Positions 1-11,000 of a stretch of 64,000 bases of DNA are shown here, in pieces. The stretch lies in NCBI GenBank assembly GCA_037043015.1, contig CM073324.1, positions 6,035,013 to 6,099,012 of the forward strand, written 5' to 3'. Source of the stretch: Bryum argenteum (taxonomy: Eukaryota > Streptophyta > Bryopsida > Bryales > Bryaceae). Numbering within the stretch: the stretch's first letter is position 1; each line of letters starts with the position of its first letter. Both the position numbers and the translations under genes were made by a program. Below the pieces are notes generated by a model, which saw nothing but the letters and a program-made list of their open reading frames with translations, did not search any database and was not told where the DNA came from.

Positions 1-542
1 GTTGAACGCACTCTTTATTCACAATGGCCTTAAATAGGGTTGGAGTACTTAATTTTTATTTGATTTTTATCTTCGTTTTTTTCTCTTATTTCTAGAGTTC
101 AACGTCCTTACATCACAGTTAGTCAAAGTAACTACAATTAATCAAACTAGAGAGAAAGAAGTAAAAGAACCGCTAAGTGAGGTTAGTTAGTTGGATACAC
201 CATTTTCATTGAATAGTGCAAGGCACAGTAATTGTCAAAGTATCATATGCCAAGGAGCTATTACAATAAGGATAGTGGTAATGTGCAAGTGAAGCTCGAT
301 TGGAGTTTTAGAACTATATATTTTGACATTTTAGGTATTTTCTGATATATTGTGAATCCGTTTATACTTTGAAACTTAATTTCTCAAAATGTGTGGACCC
401 AATCCGCGATCTGATTGTTGCCTACACCCTACAAAAATACCCGCTTCCAACGACACCTCATGCGGTCCAATCCAAACGACATTCCTCGAAATCCTGTCGT
501 CACAAACAAAACAAACTATCTACCTTATATAAGAGATAATAA
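1..542. repeat. Dispersed repeat R1, left half, split by Element 1
   Basis: This segment matches 62240-62440 closely, for example the block around 430-530 against 62310-62430. It stops matching exactly where Element 1 begins, and the match resumes at 11601 against 62439. No gene is seen in it. The last eight bases, 535-542, form one side of the target-site duplication of Element 1. Confidence 0.8.
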
Positions 543-565
543 CACCGAATTCGTTAATTTTGCAC
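543..565 (+). repeat. Element 1 left terminal inverted repeat
   Basis: A 23-bp terminus starting CACCGAATT. It pairs with 11578-11600 with 18 of 23 identities. A subterminal TTTGCA/GTGCAA motif follows at about 559-592. Confidence 0.75.
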
Positions 566-923
566 CCAAGAAGTGCAATGTACATTTGCAATCTGTTTTT
601 ACCAAAATCCTTAATTTTTTGAAATTGGTATACCAAACCACTATCAATGTAGATATCCTATCTTCGTCATGACGACGTACACTTAATAAATGTCATTGCA
701 GCAAGCAAAACTTTTATACAAGAATTTTTAAAACACTCATGAAATTTTATCAACATTTTGGTAAGAATCGTTCATATGAGAACATGCAATTATTGCGATT
801 TAAAACTCAAATACATTCATGACAAAAGAAAGCTTTCATTACTTTACTCCAAAAAAAACATTACATGCTTTCTGGTCACAAATCAAATATATATTTGACA
901 CCATCCAAATATATTAAAACCTA
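543..923. other. Element 1 left subterminal region, non-coding
   Basis: This is AT-rich sequence between the left terminus and the stop codon of the minus-strand gene. It should contain that gene's 3' UTR. No other gene is seen. Confidence 0.5.
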
Positions 924-3191
924 TCAATGCAAGTCTGGAGGAGTTTCCGCTATTAACTCGACACTTTCAGATTGCGGTTGCTCCTCTCTGATGACAGGTG
1001 TAACTCCTCGCCCTTCACGTGGCCGCATCTCCCATGCAATCGAGGGGTCCGCATAATCCATTGCCCCTTCCGCCACCATAGCATCTATTACTCCAGATGG
1101 CACTCGTTCCAACCCTGAATTTTCCTCCAAAATAGACGATGCCTCCACAAAAGTATGGTTGCCTTCTTCACCAATGCGTCGAAACCTCACCCCCTTTGGA
1201 TTGAAGTAGAAACCCTCATTCCCTGGGATCATTGCGTGTTCGGTGTTTGCCCATTCAAAAGGTGCCTGCGAAGACGTTGTCTCTACTGGTAGCGGTAAAT
1301 CCTTTGTAACCGGTTCTTGATGTGCCCTATGAATTGGACTATTACCAACAGCTTCTCCAATAATGCCCTCCCCCTCTACCAACTGACTTCTAGGTACCGC
1401 ATCAAGTGGTCTCGGAGTTTCTTCTGCCCCTCCATCATTAGTACTCGCCGTCCTCATCCTTGATGTGTTCGTTGTTCTTGGTTGGGTATCATCATCTACT
1501 ATTGCCGATTGTGCAACCGTCTTCCGTCTTCTCTCCAATGGCTCCAAAGATTCTAACTCTGTGTCAGAATGATCGGAAACATGATCATCACTATCATCTT
1601 CATCGGTTGTAATGAACCTTTCTTCTTCAGATTCTTCTTCAGAATCTCTTTCATCTCCCTCTTCAATTTCATCTTCAGTATCCTCTGCATGTACTATTGA
1701 AGGTCCTGCTACGTCTGCCAAATTTTGTGGTGGTGATTGTCTCATGAAGCCCTTGAATTCTTGTAGTAGGGTATTGTACAAAAATGTTGTTCGGGCTTGA
1801 GATTGATCGAAGACAAAAATTTGTTGCCCTTCGAATCCACCTGTCAGTATCTCGGGAATGGATGTCGTAATCCCAAATGCCACCAGCGTCCATTTAGGAT
1901 GCAAATATGATTGAACAAGTCTACGCAATTCCATAGGATCTCTCTCTAGCTTGTCAACGCTTGAAGGCACCCTTCCAGCTGTCCAAGAGTCCAGAAAAAG
2001 GGTTGGGAGTACATCTTTTTTCTTCGGCAAATTCTTGATAGCTCCCGTATCAACTGGGTGTTCCATCAACACTACAATACTTCCAAGCGCTTGTACTTTG
2101 CGTCTAACCCTGCCGCCCTCCCTAAAATTCTTTTTGTAATCTTTAACGGTGTCTGATTGGAACGCCCAGATCCCTCTCACGCACGTCATTCCTTCTATGT
2201 CACCCAGAACATCCTGCATCTCGTCGCCATAGGTTTCTCCCCCCAAAGGAAATAATAAAAAGACTATAGTCCACCTTAAAATCTTACTCATCCACTTTCG
2301 TACCTTACCAAGTACGCTTTTGTATTCTCCCCTTGTCCAAGCTTTGTCCCGGCCATCCATACTCCCCCTTCGATAATCGAATACCCACAAACAAGGCATT
2401 TGCATTTCATGGTATTCATCACTAAAGAATCTGGAACTGCCTCTGATTGGAATCGTTCCCACACTATGGTCTTCATCTCCTTGCTTGACATCAACTCTCC
2501 AATCCCATCGGAAATTTCCTCTTGATCTCCCTCTTATTCCCAAACCTTCGTAACCTCTACCACCAACATTCACGTCTTCGAAATGTTGTTTCACATGGGC
2601 GTTGATTTTCTCTCCAAATTTAACCAAACTCCCCACGGTTTTCACGGATGGCATTGACCAAGTATTCTTCATGTCTTTGTCTATTTCCTCTGCAAGTGCT
2701 TGAAACTGTCTTGCCTTCTCTCCACCGTACCGCTCAACATCTATGCTGTAGAAATCTTCCATGGATGTTGGGCGCTCCATTCCTTTAGATACTATCAACC
2801 ACCGCAATGCATTTTGAACTGCCCGTCGACGTTGTAGTCGATCTATTATCCATTCGAGAGTTTGTTTTTCCATAAAACCCCTATGAGCCCTATTAAAATA
2901 GTACTTCTGGGAATTCCTCTTTCCATTTACAATAGGTTTAGCTACCATCTCCTTAGCCAATTGTAGGTACTCCTCAGGTGGTACCCTTGTTAAAGGCCTC
3001 AACCATGTTTTCTCCATCTTTGGTCTTTTTGGTCTTAGATCCCTCGTACTATCCAACCCCTTCTCCTTAGCATATTTTTTCCACTTTTTTTCATTTGCTT
3101 TACTATACCATAAACAACCATCTTCGTAGTCTTTGCACACCTCCAAAACAAATTTATAGCATTCTTCATTCTCGTTCCAGGCATGCCTAGT
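924..3191 (-). CDS. Methyltransferase-like half of Element 1 accessory gene, in frame downstream of a TGA
   Basis: This 755-codon open segment lies in the same frame as the 490-residue segment upstream of it and is separated from it only by TGA at 3192-3194. Counting from the TTG at 3146, residues about 240-470 resemble the methyltransferase part of the gene at 34.7-42.8 kb. A hydrophobic strand and loop (WVFDYRRGSMDG, about 254-265) stands where N4/N6 amino-methyltransferases carry DPPY. There follow a long helix, a strand VFLLFP, and then a segment 391-432 (VPSS..., then LVAFGITTS) that aligns with VPWRGP and GDIVLDWKAGTG of the other copy. The canonical G-x-G SAM loop and the DPPY motif are both absent here, so catalysis is doubtful. 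Residues about 485-545 are strongly acidic, followed by a low-complexity linker and a conserved-looking tail. No ATG exists near its start, which fits one gene with the upstream half rather than an independent gene. Confidence 0.6.
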   Translation of the reverse strand, partial: TRHAWNENEECYKFVLEVCKDYEDGCLWYSKANEKKWKKYAKEKGLDSTRDLRPKRPKMEKTWLRPLTRVPPEEYLQLAKEMVAKPIVNGKRNSQKYYFNRAHRGFMEKQTLEWIIDRLQRRRAVQNALRWLIVSKGMERPTSMEDFYSIDVERYGGEKARQFQALAEEIDKDMKNTWSMPSVKTVGSLVKFGEKINAHVKQHFEDVNVGGRGYEGLGIRGRSRGNFRWDWRVDVKQGDEDHSVGTIPIRGSSRFFSDEYHEMQMPCLWVFDYRRGSMDGRDKAWTRGEYKSVLGKVRKWMSKILRWTIVFLLFPLGGETYGDEMQDVLGDIEGMTCVRGIWAFQSDTVKDYKKNFREGGRVRRKVQALGSIVVLMEHPVDTGAIKNLPKKKDVLPTLFLDSWTAGRVPSSVDKLERDPMELRRLVQSYLHPKWTLVAFGITTSIPEILTGGFEGQQIFVFDQSQARTTFLYNTLLQEFKGFMRQSPPQNLADVAGPSIVHAEDTEDEIEEGDERDSEEESEEERFITTDEDDSDDHVSDHSDTELESLEPLERRRKTVAQSAIVDDDTQPRTTNTSRMRTASTNDGGAEETPRPLDAVPRSQLVEGEGIIGEAVGNSPIHRAHQEPVTKDLPLPVETTSSQAPFEWANTEHAMIPGNEGFYFNPKGVRFRRIGEEGNHTFVEASSILEENSGLERVPSGVIDAMVAEGAMDYADPSIAWEMRPREGRGVTPVIREEQPQSESVELIAETPPDLH

Positions 3192-4664
3192 TCAATCCAA
3201 CATCCGTTTTGCCACTAGTCCCAAAGGCTCCCGTGAAGTCATTTGCACGCTAAGATGCAACGCACTCGCTGCCATAGCTATTGCTTTGGCGCGGTTGGCG
3301 TCGTGAGCCCTCACTTCCGGATTGGGTTTCCCACAAGACTCCCAGATCTCCCTGAGCTTCACCAATTGGTCATGTAGTGACATGTAGAATTTTCTCTCAA
3401 ACTGCTTTGCATTGATCCGCACCGATGCCTCAATGTAAAAGTGAGGGTTGTTGTATACAACAAATTTTGCTGCCCGTTCTGAAAAAATACTTGCATATTC
3501 TTCCTGAGATAGTCTTTGTTGTTTTGCAAACTTGCATGCTTCTATGATGTGTTGCCCATCCACCGGTTCCCATATTATTGCATTTCGTAACCACTCCGTT
3601 TTTAAAATGCCCATTGTATTGTCATGTTGCCTTTGATACTTCTCAAATACGGTTTTGAAATGGTTCACTGTATCCTCCTTCCTGAATGGAACCTCTTTTT
3701 CTACTATATTGCCATCACCATCCACTCTCTTTTCAATAAATGCAACTGGCCGAAGTGTAATGGGGGACACGAGATCCTCATCATCTCCCCGTAGCCGCTC
3801 ATATATCTCAGCCACACGCTTCTTTGACAATGCCCGATGGTTAGTTTCTGCACTAACTGCACGTCGTACATTCTCCGTGCGAATCTTAAACACCGCCTCC
3901 ATCCTCCACACATATCCAGCTTTAAATTCCTCCTCTGTTGGAAATGCAACTGTAGGGCCTTTAGTATTTTTCTCCACTTCTCTTGGTTCTTCTTCATCGG
4001 ATGAAGGGTTGTCCAAATCTTCCGATCCCCGCCCTCTTGCTCCTTTCCGGGATTTTCCCTTATTCTTTGTGTTTTGTTGTACAACGCGTGCTTGCACTCT
4101 AGCTGCAGGTGTTTGAGTTTGTGGAGCTCTTGATATGGATGGTCTTCTTCCACGTCCTCTAGTCGATCCGCTGCCAGTCTGAGTTGGTGCTACTGATGTA
4201 GCTAGTCTTCCACTCCTTGAAATATTAATACTCGTATGAGTAGTAATATTATGATCACTTCGAACTTCTGTTGTAACTGGAGCTCCACCATGTGTACCAA
4301 TTTCAGAACTTTCAGGTCGCCCTCGTGATATTCCTCCTCCACCTGAACTGTATCCCCTCGATACTGCAACATTAGGTACACGTGATGTAGATGCTGGACT
4401 TCCAGTAGAAGCACGTGCTGCACTTCTCGCCCTCCTCACGCTAGTAGACGGACCTACTTCAGTAGCCCTCTGTGTTGGTGTTGGTCTTGTCGCACTTGGA
4501 GGTTGTGTTTGTGAAGAAGGTGCGTCTACTGGCTCTGTCTGCAGGACCGGATGTGTGACATGCTCTGTTTGTGATGGAATATCATCCCTTGCTCTATTAC
4601 TGACCACATCTGCATACGATCGATCAGGACTAGTGTGAGGTCCATGTGATGCCGCTCCCGACAC
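3192..4664 (-). CDS. ParB-like half of Element 1 accessory gene
   Basis: This is a 490-residue segment. Residues about 1-245 are Ser/Thr/Pro/Arg-rich low complexity, including a basic stretch near KNKGKSRKGARGRG. Residues about 248-490 form a folded domain with the core EPVDGQH at 366-372 followed by a helix, like the G-x-H-R core of ParB/Srx-type domains. PHFYIEASVRI and FYMSLHDQL follow and parallel the equivalent region of the 34.7-42.8 kb gene (FVWEGNHRLHA, then HAMHDINW). The open frame starts with GTG and contains no ATG until about residue 250, so an upstream spliced exon is expected. A possible acceptor is at about 4687 and a candidate ATG exon lies at 5138. The frame ends at TGA 3194-3192 and then continues open to 924. 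The stop could be a nonsense mutation, could be read through, or could lie in a phase-preserving intron of about 75 bp. Function by inference: DNA binding or nuclease-like role in the transposon. Confidence 0.6.
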   Translation of the reverse strand: MSGAASHGPHTSPDRSYADVVSNRARDDIPSQTEHVTHPVLQTEPVDAPSSQTQPPSATRPTPTQRATEVGPSTSVRRARSAARASTGSPASTSRVPNVAVSRGYSSGGGGISRGRPESSEIGTHGGAPVTTEVRSDHNITTHTSINISRSGRLATSVAPTQTGSGSTRGRGRRPSISRAPQTQTPAARVQARVVQQNTKNKGKSRKGARGRGSEDLDNPSSDEEEPREVEKNTKGPTVAFPTEEEFKAGYVWRMEAVFKIRTENVRRAVSAETNHRALSKKRVAEIYERLRGDDEDLVSPITLRPVAFIEKRVDGDGNIVEKEVPFRKEDTVNHFKTVFEKYQRQHDNTMGILKTEWLRNAIIWEPVDGQHIIEACKFAKQQRLSQEEYASIFSERAAKFVVYNNPHFYIEASVRINAKQFERKFYMSLHDQLVKLREIWESCGKPNPEVRAHDANRAKAIAMAASALHLSVQMTSREPLGLVAKRMLD

Positions 4665-4873
4665 TATGAGATCTCTTCTACATTAGCTCGTTCTTCTTTG
4701 CCGCGATTATATCCCTTCTCTCTTGAATATACCGATTTCTCATTTCTAAAACCTCCGAGGATTGCATTGCCTAGCTTTCACAATGGCAAAGTGATCGTTC
4801 CATCCTCACATCTTCTCACAAACCTTTCCAAAAAGATGCTAAAGAGCGCAATGTTCGGAGCGGTTTTGCGACT

Positions 4874-5138
4874 TCAAACAAACAAATTGGGAATTTCGCA
4901 ACATATTCCCCTTCTCAATCTTGTGCAGGTCGCTACATGTGCACGAGTTCGGACTTTCACTTGAACCAACCCCTCTGGAATTGCTACAATTTGTTCAATC
5001 TGCCCGACGTCCTTGCCGATTGCACAAATTTCCTGACCCCGTACCAACGGGTAGTCTGAAATCCATAATCGGAGCTTGGTCCTTGTTGGGAGCCAATATC
5101 ATCCACCCGTGCTCACTCCATTGACTTTGAGGTGCCAT
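4874..5138 (-). other. Coding-like segment, possible 5' exon of the Element 1 ParB/MTase-like gene
   Basis: From an ATG at 5138 the frame reads MAPQSQWSEHGWMILAPNKD and onward. After about residue 25, near 5064, the sensible reading shifts by one frame to a segment containing QIEQIVAIPEGLVQVKVRTR, ending at TGA 4876-4874. It may be the first exon of the downstream gene, carrying an indel, or a small broken gene. It is close to the 490-residue segment and on the same strand. A TATA-like tract lies about 50 bases upstream near 5185. I do not recognise a family. Confidence 0.35.
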
Positions 5139-5911
5139 GTTTAGTGTGCAGAAGTATCTAATAAACAAACGATAATCAGTATATGTATATAAAATGAAAT
5201 GAAGTTCTTAAGTAATAAACTATCATGTGATAATTTACATTCATCAATGTAATATATTTATGGGTATTTATTATTTTAAAAGTGAATAAAATGAAAAAAA
5301 TAAAAGTTTGTATTTTTACATTGGTTTTTTGTAAAAGTAATTTAAAAATTTAAAAAAAAAAAAAAGTTTGTAGGATAGAATTCAACAATGTTGTAAGAAA
5401 GAATGATTTCACAAACACATATAACTTTTGAGTTAACTGAATTTTTTTTTGTAGATTTTGGAAAATCAAATATTAAAACTATAAAAAATATAAAAAAGAT
5501 CTATACCCACAAAAATCCACAAATTACAAAAAACCTCAAGGGTACAAACCATCACAAATAAATTCAAAGAATGATTTTGCAATGAAACTCGTGGGTTACA
5601 TAAAGCTTTAATCTAATAAAAGAATAAAACTTGAAACAAACTTCAAAGCTCAAAAAACAACAATTAATACGAAAACCACAAATACCCACAAACAAAAAAA
5701 AAACTAGAACTTGAAAATATTCTTGAAATAAAATTCTAAAATTGCAACAAATAATGACACTAAAAAAGTAAAACTATAAAAATTGCAAAAGGTCCAAAAC
5801 CTACAAACGACACAAAATCCTATAACCACATAAAAGCACTCCAATAAATTCCTAAAACTCCAAAATAAATTACAAAAACCCGTAAAACCACATAACAATA
5901 TGAAAGAGAAG

Positions 5912-5943
<32 letters not shown>

Positions 5944-6538
5944 TAAATTCTTAAAGCTTCAAAATAAACTTGCAATGAAACCCTAGTATCCCATGAACAA
6001 TTTATACAAACACTAAAAACAATGTAACAACCAAAAAACTAAAATAAAATACAAAACCCTAAAACTACAAAAACATGAATTTGCAATGAAACCCTAGCAT
6101 TGCAAAAGAAAATTTACATGAACTTGTGAAATCATGTAAAATGTAGATTCTTAACAACGAAACCCTAATTTGTTCGGTATAAAAGGTTGAAATGGTGATC
6201 ATTTTTTCTTGTTTCAAAAAAATCTCACCTTCAAGGTATTTGAGAATTTCCAACTAATGAAAATAAAATGTGGGGAGGGGTACTTATACCCTCCCCGTGC
6301 CGCCTCGCCGCTGCCGCAAGGGAGGCGACCCTACCTTGCCAAGGGGCCCGGCGGCGAGGCGGCGAGGCCGCTAGCCTGCCCCGGCGGCCAGGCTGCCAAC
6401 CTGCCCCGGCGGCTAGGGCTGCCAGCCGGGGGCCAGTCAGCCGGCGGCCAGCCAGCCTGCCCCTAGCAGAGGCCACCCCTCCGCGCGTGCGGAGGGTAGG
6501 CTACCGCTGGGCGGCCAAACGGGGCTGTCCGGCGGCAG

Positions 6539-6572
<34 letters not shown>

Positions 6573-8001
6573 AAAAAAAAAAAAAAAACTAATTTTACAA
6601 GAATATTTTGAAGTTATTTGAAACCATTGCTTATTACTTTTTGAATTTGTTTTTCCTTTTCTTTTCCTTTTTTTTTTTTCTTTTTCTTTCTTTCTTCTCA
6701 GTTTTTGTTGTTTTCTTTTCTTTTTCTATTTTCTTGTACTTTTTATGGTTTGCTCTAGTATTTGCGTTGGGAAGTTGCATCTTCATGTTATATAGTATGG
6801 ATAAATAACATACATGTAGTATTTATAAGATACTTAAAGCAACCGTTTAATTCAAATTTTAGTTTACTTATGCTGTGAGATTCCCAAGTCTGTATGGCTC
6901 TAATTTACTCAAATTTGATGATATTGACTTGAAATTTTTTGGGAGCGCCGGTGGCACAATATTAATAGCACCTTCGACTATTTTCGGTTTTTTAGAAATA
7001 AAATAGAATTTCCATAAATATGACATTTTATAGTGAATTAAAATCATGGAGACGAAATCTTTTGATAATCTACTCTTATTTGTGTTATCAAACCAAAATA
7101 TACATTTTTACACTACCAAAAACTAAAATGGGATCCTCAACGTTTTTTTGTCATACGCTACGCAAGTAAAGGAATGTCCTAGGTCTTGCTTTTGTAATGT
7201 TCTTACAAAAATAAGGAAAGTTATTGTATTGATGAGAAACGTTGTTTACAATTTCAAGTATTTAGAATTGAAAAAATTGCTAGAGCAAGTACCAAGACGT
7301 TGTTTCGCTTGGACAACATTTTCAAAAAATCTTGCAAATCCCTAGTAGCGTTCTAGTGGTTTTCTTTATAAATTTCCATACATGAATAAAAGCTTTGAGG
7401 TACAAGGGGCATGCACATATTTTACTAATAATAATTTATGCTTAGAATCAAAGATCTTGGCAAATATGTAATTCTATCTCTTACCACATAATGATTTTCC
7501 ATATGCGAGACATATAGAGTGCATGTCATACACTATACAAAATTTACTAGTTTATTTTCAAAGATTGTGGCATGTGTAACACCCTTATCGGGATTTGGAA
7601 TTTAATTGGCTTCCAATTGTAAAACATACCTCATGTTTTAAGTCTCTCAAAATAGAGCTACCTTCATATTATTGCATGCTATACGTTCATATGATCTTCT
7701 TCAACTTTGTAACTTGTAGCAAAAAACCTACACTTGATTTGGAGTCCAACCTAGTTCTAATCTCCCAACATTGAATGCTATGAAAAAGTTTCAGGTCTCT
7801 TAAGTACTAGATTTGAGCTTGTCATCCAAAGTTTCCAACTAGGATCTCATAGATATTACATCAATTTGTAGTTCAAAATCAAGTGAACTTGATGATTTGG
7901 ACATTGTTAGTAGGGTTTGAAAAACAATGCTTACCTTGAGATTTCTAAGCTTTACATTATGAATGACATAGTGTTTGTGGGTTTATTGTAGGTAGATAAA
8001 A
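5139..8001. other. Element 1 central AT-rich spacer
   Basis: This lies between two divergently oriented genes and should hold both promoters. It is very AT-rich, with a 32-base A run at about 5910-5941. It contains the GC island at 6283-6540. No ORF here has coding character. Confidence 0.6.
6283..6589. other. GC-rich island bounded by long T and A runs
   Basis: About 260 bases of very GC-rich sequence (CCGGCGGC-type direct repeats) lie inside strongly AT-rich DNA. The island starts just after a near-palindrome (GGGGAGGGGTACTTATACCC) and ends in a run of 25 T (6541-6565), AAATT, then about 19 A. Open frames across it are by-products of base composition. It sits midway between the two outward-facing genes of Element 1, so a promoter or CpG-island role is possible. 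An unrelated nested insertion is equally possible. Confidence 0.55.
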
Positions 8002-11000
8002 ATGGAGAATTTGGGTTTTGGAAGTCCGGTTGTTGGGTATCAGAATGTAGCACCTCCCACAGCAAGAACAAATACGATGGGTAGAAGACTTGTACGTAGT
8101 CTTGCAACAGATTTTGACAGACAAACTCTTGGAGAGCAAGAGAACTTGAGTAGGCGAGATGGAGTTGTAGAGCTTCTTGTAGAGGACAACGTATTGGTGG
8201 GGCAAGGATTCGTAGATCTAACCTACAAACCGGGGATGGAATTACATTATTTGAAATTAACTCCGGACGAGGTTGCAGTGTGTGTAACGGAAGTCTTTCA
8301 AGGATCACTTTGGGTTGGTGAAGTTGTTGGAGAACGCCTTGAACAATGTGTAGGTTTGGTCATTCGTTGGAAGGCATCAAATTTGCGAAAAAGAAGTGGA
8401 TTGCCACAAAGAAACATTGGTTTAGAGGAAAGACAACCATTTACGTTTCAAAATGTGGGAACATCTGCGTTTGATTTTGACGATGACTTTAATCATGGAA
8501 TGCCCATTCCAATGTTTGAAAGCAACCTAGTGGGCAGCAGTGTCGGGGAACAATCACTACCAGTGACACCGGAGTCACAATCTAGTGTTGGAGGTATATT
8601 TGAAGCGGAAGGACTGGTGGAAGGTAGACCTCGGAGAAAATATTCGATGCAAAACCGGAGGAGTCGACCAACAAGAGTACGGGAGAGGGGGGAATCAGCG
8701 CAAACAAAAGTGACAATTGAAAGCGTACGGGCAGCAAAGGTCACAGGAGGTTGTACATTAAATTGTTTGCAGCATGTGAACGAGAGAGTAATTTTGGATA
8801 ATCGGTACATGGCATGGGCACAAAAGTATGAGAGCAAAGCTACATGGATTATGCAAATGCTGAATTCATTTTACACACGAACAAATACCAAACGGAAGGA
8901 AAAGTTTGACACCAAGCTGGATGGCCATCGTGTATGCAACGCATGCTATGCTCGAGCATTAGGATACTCCCAAAGGCGTTTCAAACAACTCAAACAAGCA
9001 CGATCACTATATGGAAGGGTAGCTGGCGTACATGGGAATAATGGTAAGCAGAAGGAGCAAGGGAAGATATCTGCAGCACGAGAAAGTTTTGCGGTGTTTG
9101 TCAATGAAGTGGGGTGTACCCAACCGCATCGACAAGTGAAGAGAAGATCAAATGATGCAATACTGCCGTTGATACTATTGCCAATGAATACGACAAAAAC
9201 TGATGTCTTTCATTATGTGAATGAGGAGGTGAAGAAGCTAGTTGACGGACATCCAATATCAATAAGTTCGTTTAACAAAATGTGGAGGACAGACTTTCCC
9301 CACGTGCAAATTCCACCATTCTCAAGGTTTTCAAAGTGCTTTCATTGCTGGGAGTACAAATGTGGCATGGAATCCACAACAAATGAGGCGGCCAAGGCAG
9401 AAATCAAAAAATTGTTTTTGGTACACATTAACCGTCAAATGGAAGAGCGTCGGGATTATTGGATTTTCAAAAGGTCAGCTATCATAACTCCGGATCTTTT
9501 CATGAGCATAATCGTAGATGGGATGGACCAAAATACAACAATGGTGCCAAAGATGAAGCAAACAGTCAAAAACATTGAATGGCGGTTCGTGAAAACACAC
9601 CTATGCGGAGTGCTTGTGCACGGGATTGGGCTTTATGCAGATGTATGGCTCGATGCACACCACAAGCACGATAGCAATCAAGTTGTTACCTCGTTGATGC
9701 ATGTTATTACGGATGTGAAGAGGAGGAAAGGAATGTTGCCACCAACTTTACGAATTCAAGCGGATAATACGACTCGGGAGAACAAGAACATATACATGTT
9801 CGCCTTGTGTGTAGCACTAGTGGGTCTCGGGTTTTTCCAAGAGGTGGGGCTATGTTTTCTATTGGTTGGACACACACATGAAGATATAGACCAACGTTTT
9901 AGTACCATTTCAAATACATTGAAGAGGAGCGACATTGATTCCATGAAGGAGTTACTATCACTAGTCGAGAGAGGAACCTCGTATACTGAAGCGTATGTGA
10001 GTGCGAGGCATTTAGAGAATGTGAGAGATTGGAAGTCTTTCATCACTCCTCATTTGCTCAGAGGAGGCGATAATTTGACTGGCATAACTTTCCCACATCA
10101 CATGCGATTTTACATGGTGGGTGGAATACCTCGAGTACAGTCTAAGACTTTCAGTAAGGATGCTTGGGTACCAGCGGATGGGCATCCATGTTTGAGATCA
10201 ATGCCTACTAGAGCCGAGAAGCCAATGCTAGCTGAGGTATTTGGAGCTGATGCAAGGGAATTGAGGGCATTAGAAGATTTTGTGGCCTACAAGGAGAAGT
10301 GTGTAGAACGATTCCAAAACGTGGAGAAGAACTTGGAAGCCATTGATCAAGCAAAGTGGTTGGCAGATTATTTGGAACACTTTCCTGAACAAGATAGGAG
10401 CACGGCAACAAATGCCCCTTTTTGGCCAGAAGACAACCAAAGCCCAAATAGAGCAACCGGAAATGCACCTGCAACTTCTATCGAAAATCAAGATGGAACG
10501 TTGGACACGAGCACGGTGGATCTTATAATGAGAACAATGCCTAATCCAGAACGAAGGCAATATTTTGGTCCTCGTAGGGAGAGACCATTAGAAGAGGCTG
10601 CGACAAGAGCACCAACGAGACGTAGTACTTCAATACTAGAGTCGCATGTACTAATTACACCAGAGAATGGAGAAGCTCCGTTTACCCATTTTAGTCCAGA
10701 TGATGATGTGAAGGTTGGACACTTTGTAGCGCTGACGGTAGATCCCACGGAGGTTCAAGCAGGTGTACCGTTTTATATTGGAAAAGTTTTGGAATTTGGT
10801 CATGGAAGGTGGGCAACAAAAATGAAAGTAGTGTGGTATTGGCCGCAATGGAGGGGATTGCGAGAAATATCATCGGTTCCTGATAAACAACGGTATTTGA
10901 ATTGCATGGAGTCAAAGTGGGAGCCATCGGGTGAAAGACATGGATGGGTGGAGAAAGAAGCATCGATTTATTCATGGGTGGATGAAACGCAACATGCAAG

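Noticed and set aside
3655..4153. Frames of about 150 codons overlapping the ParB-like gene
   Set aside because: They are shadow frames of the longer minus-strand frame.
6209..6567. Three overlapping frames in the GC island
   Set aside because: They result from extreme GC with few stop codons, and none has a recognisable domain.
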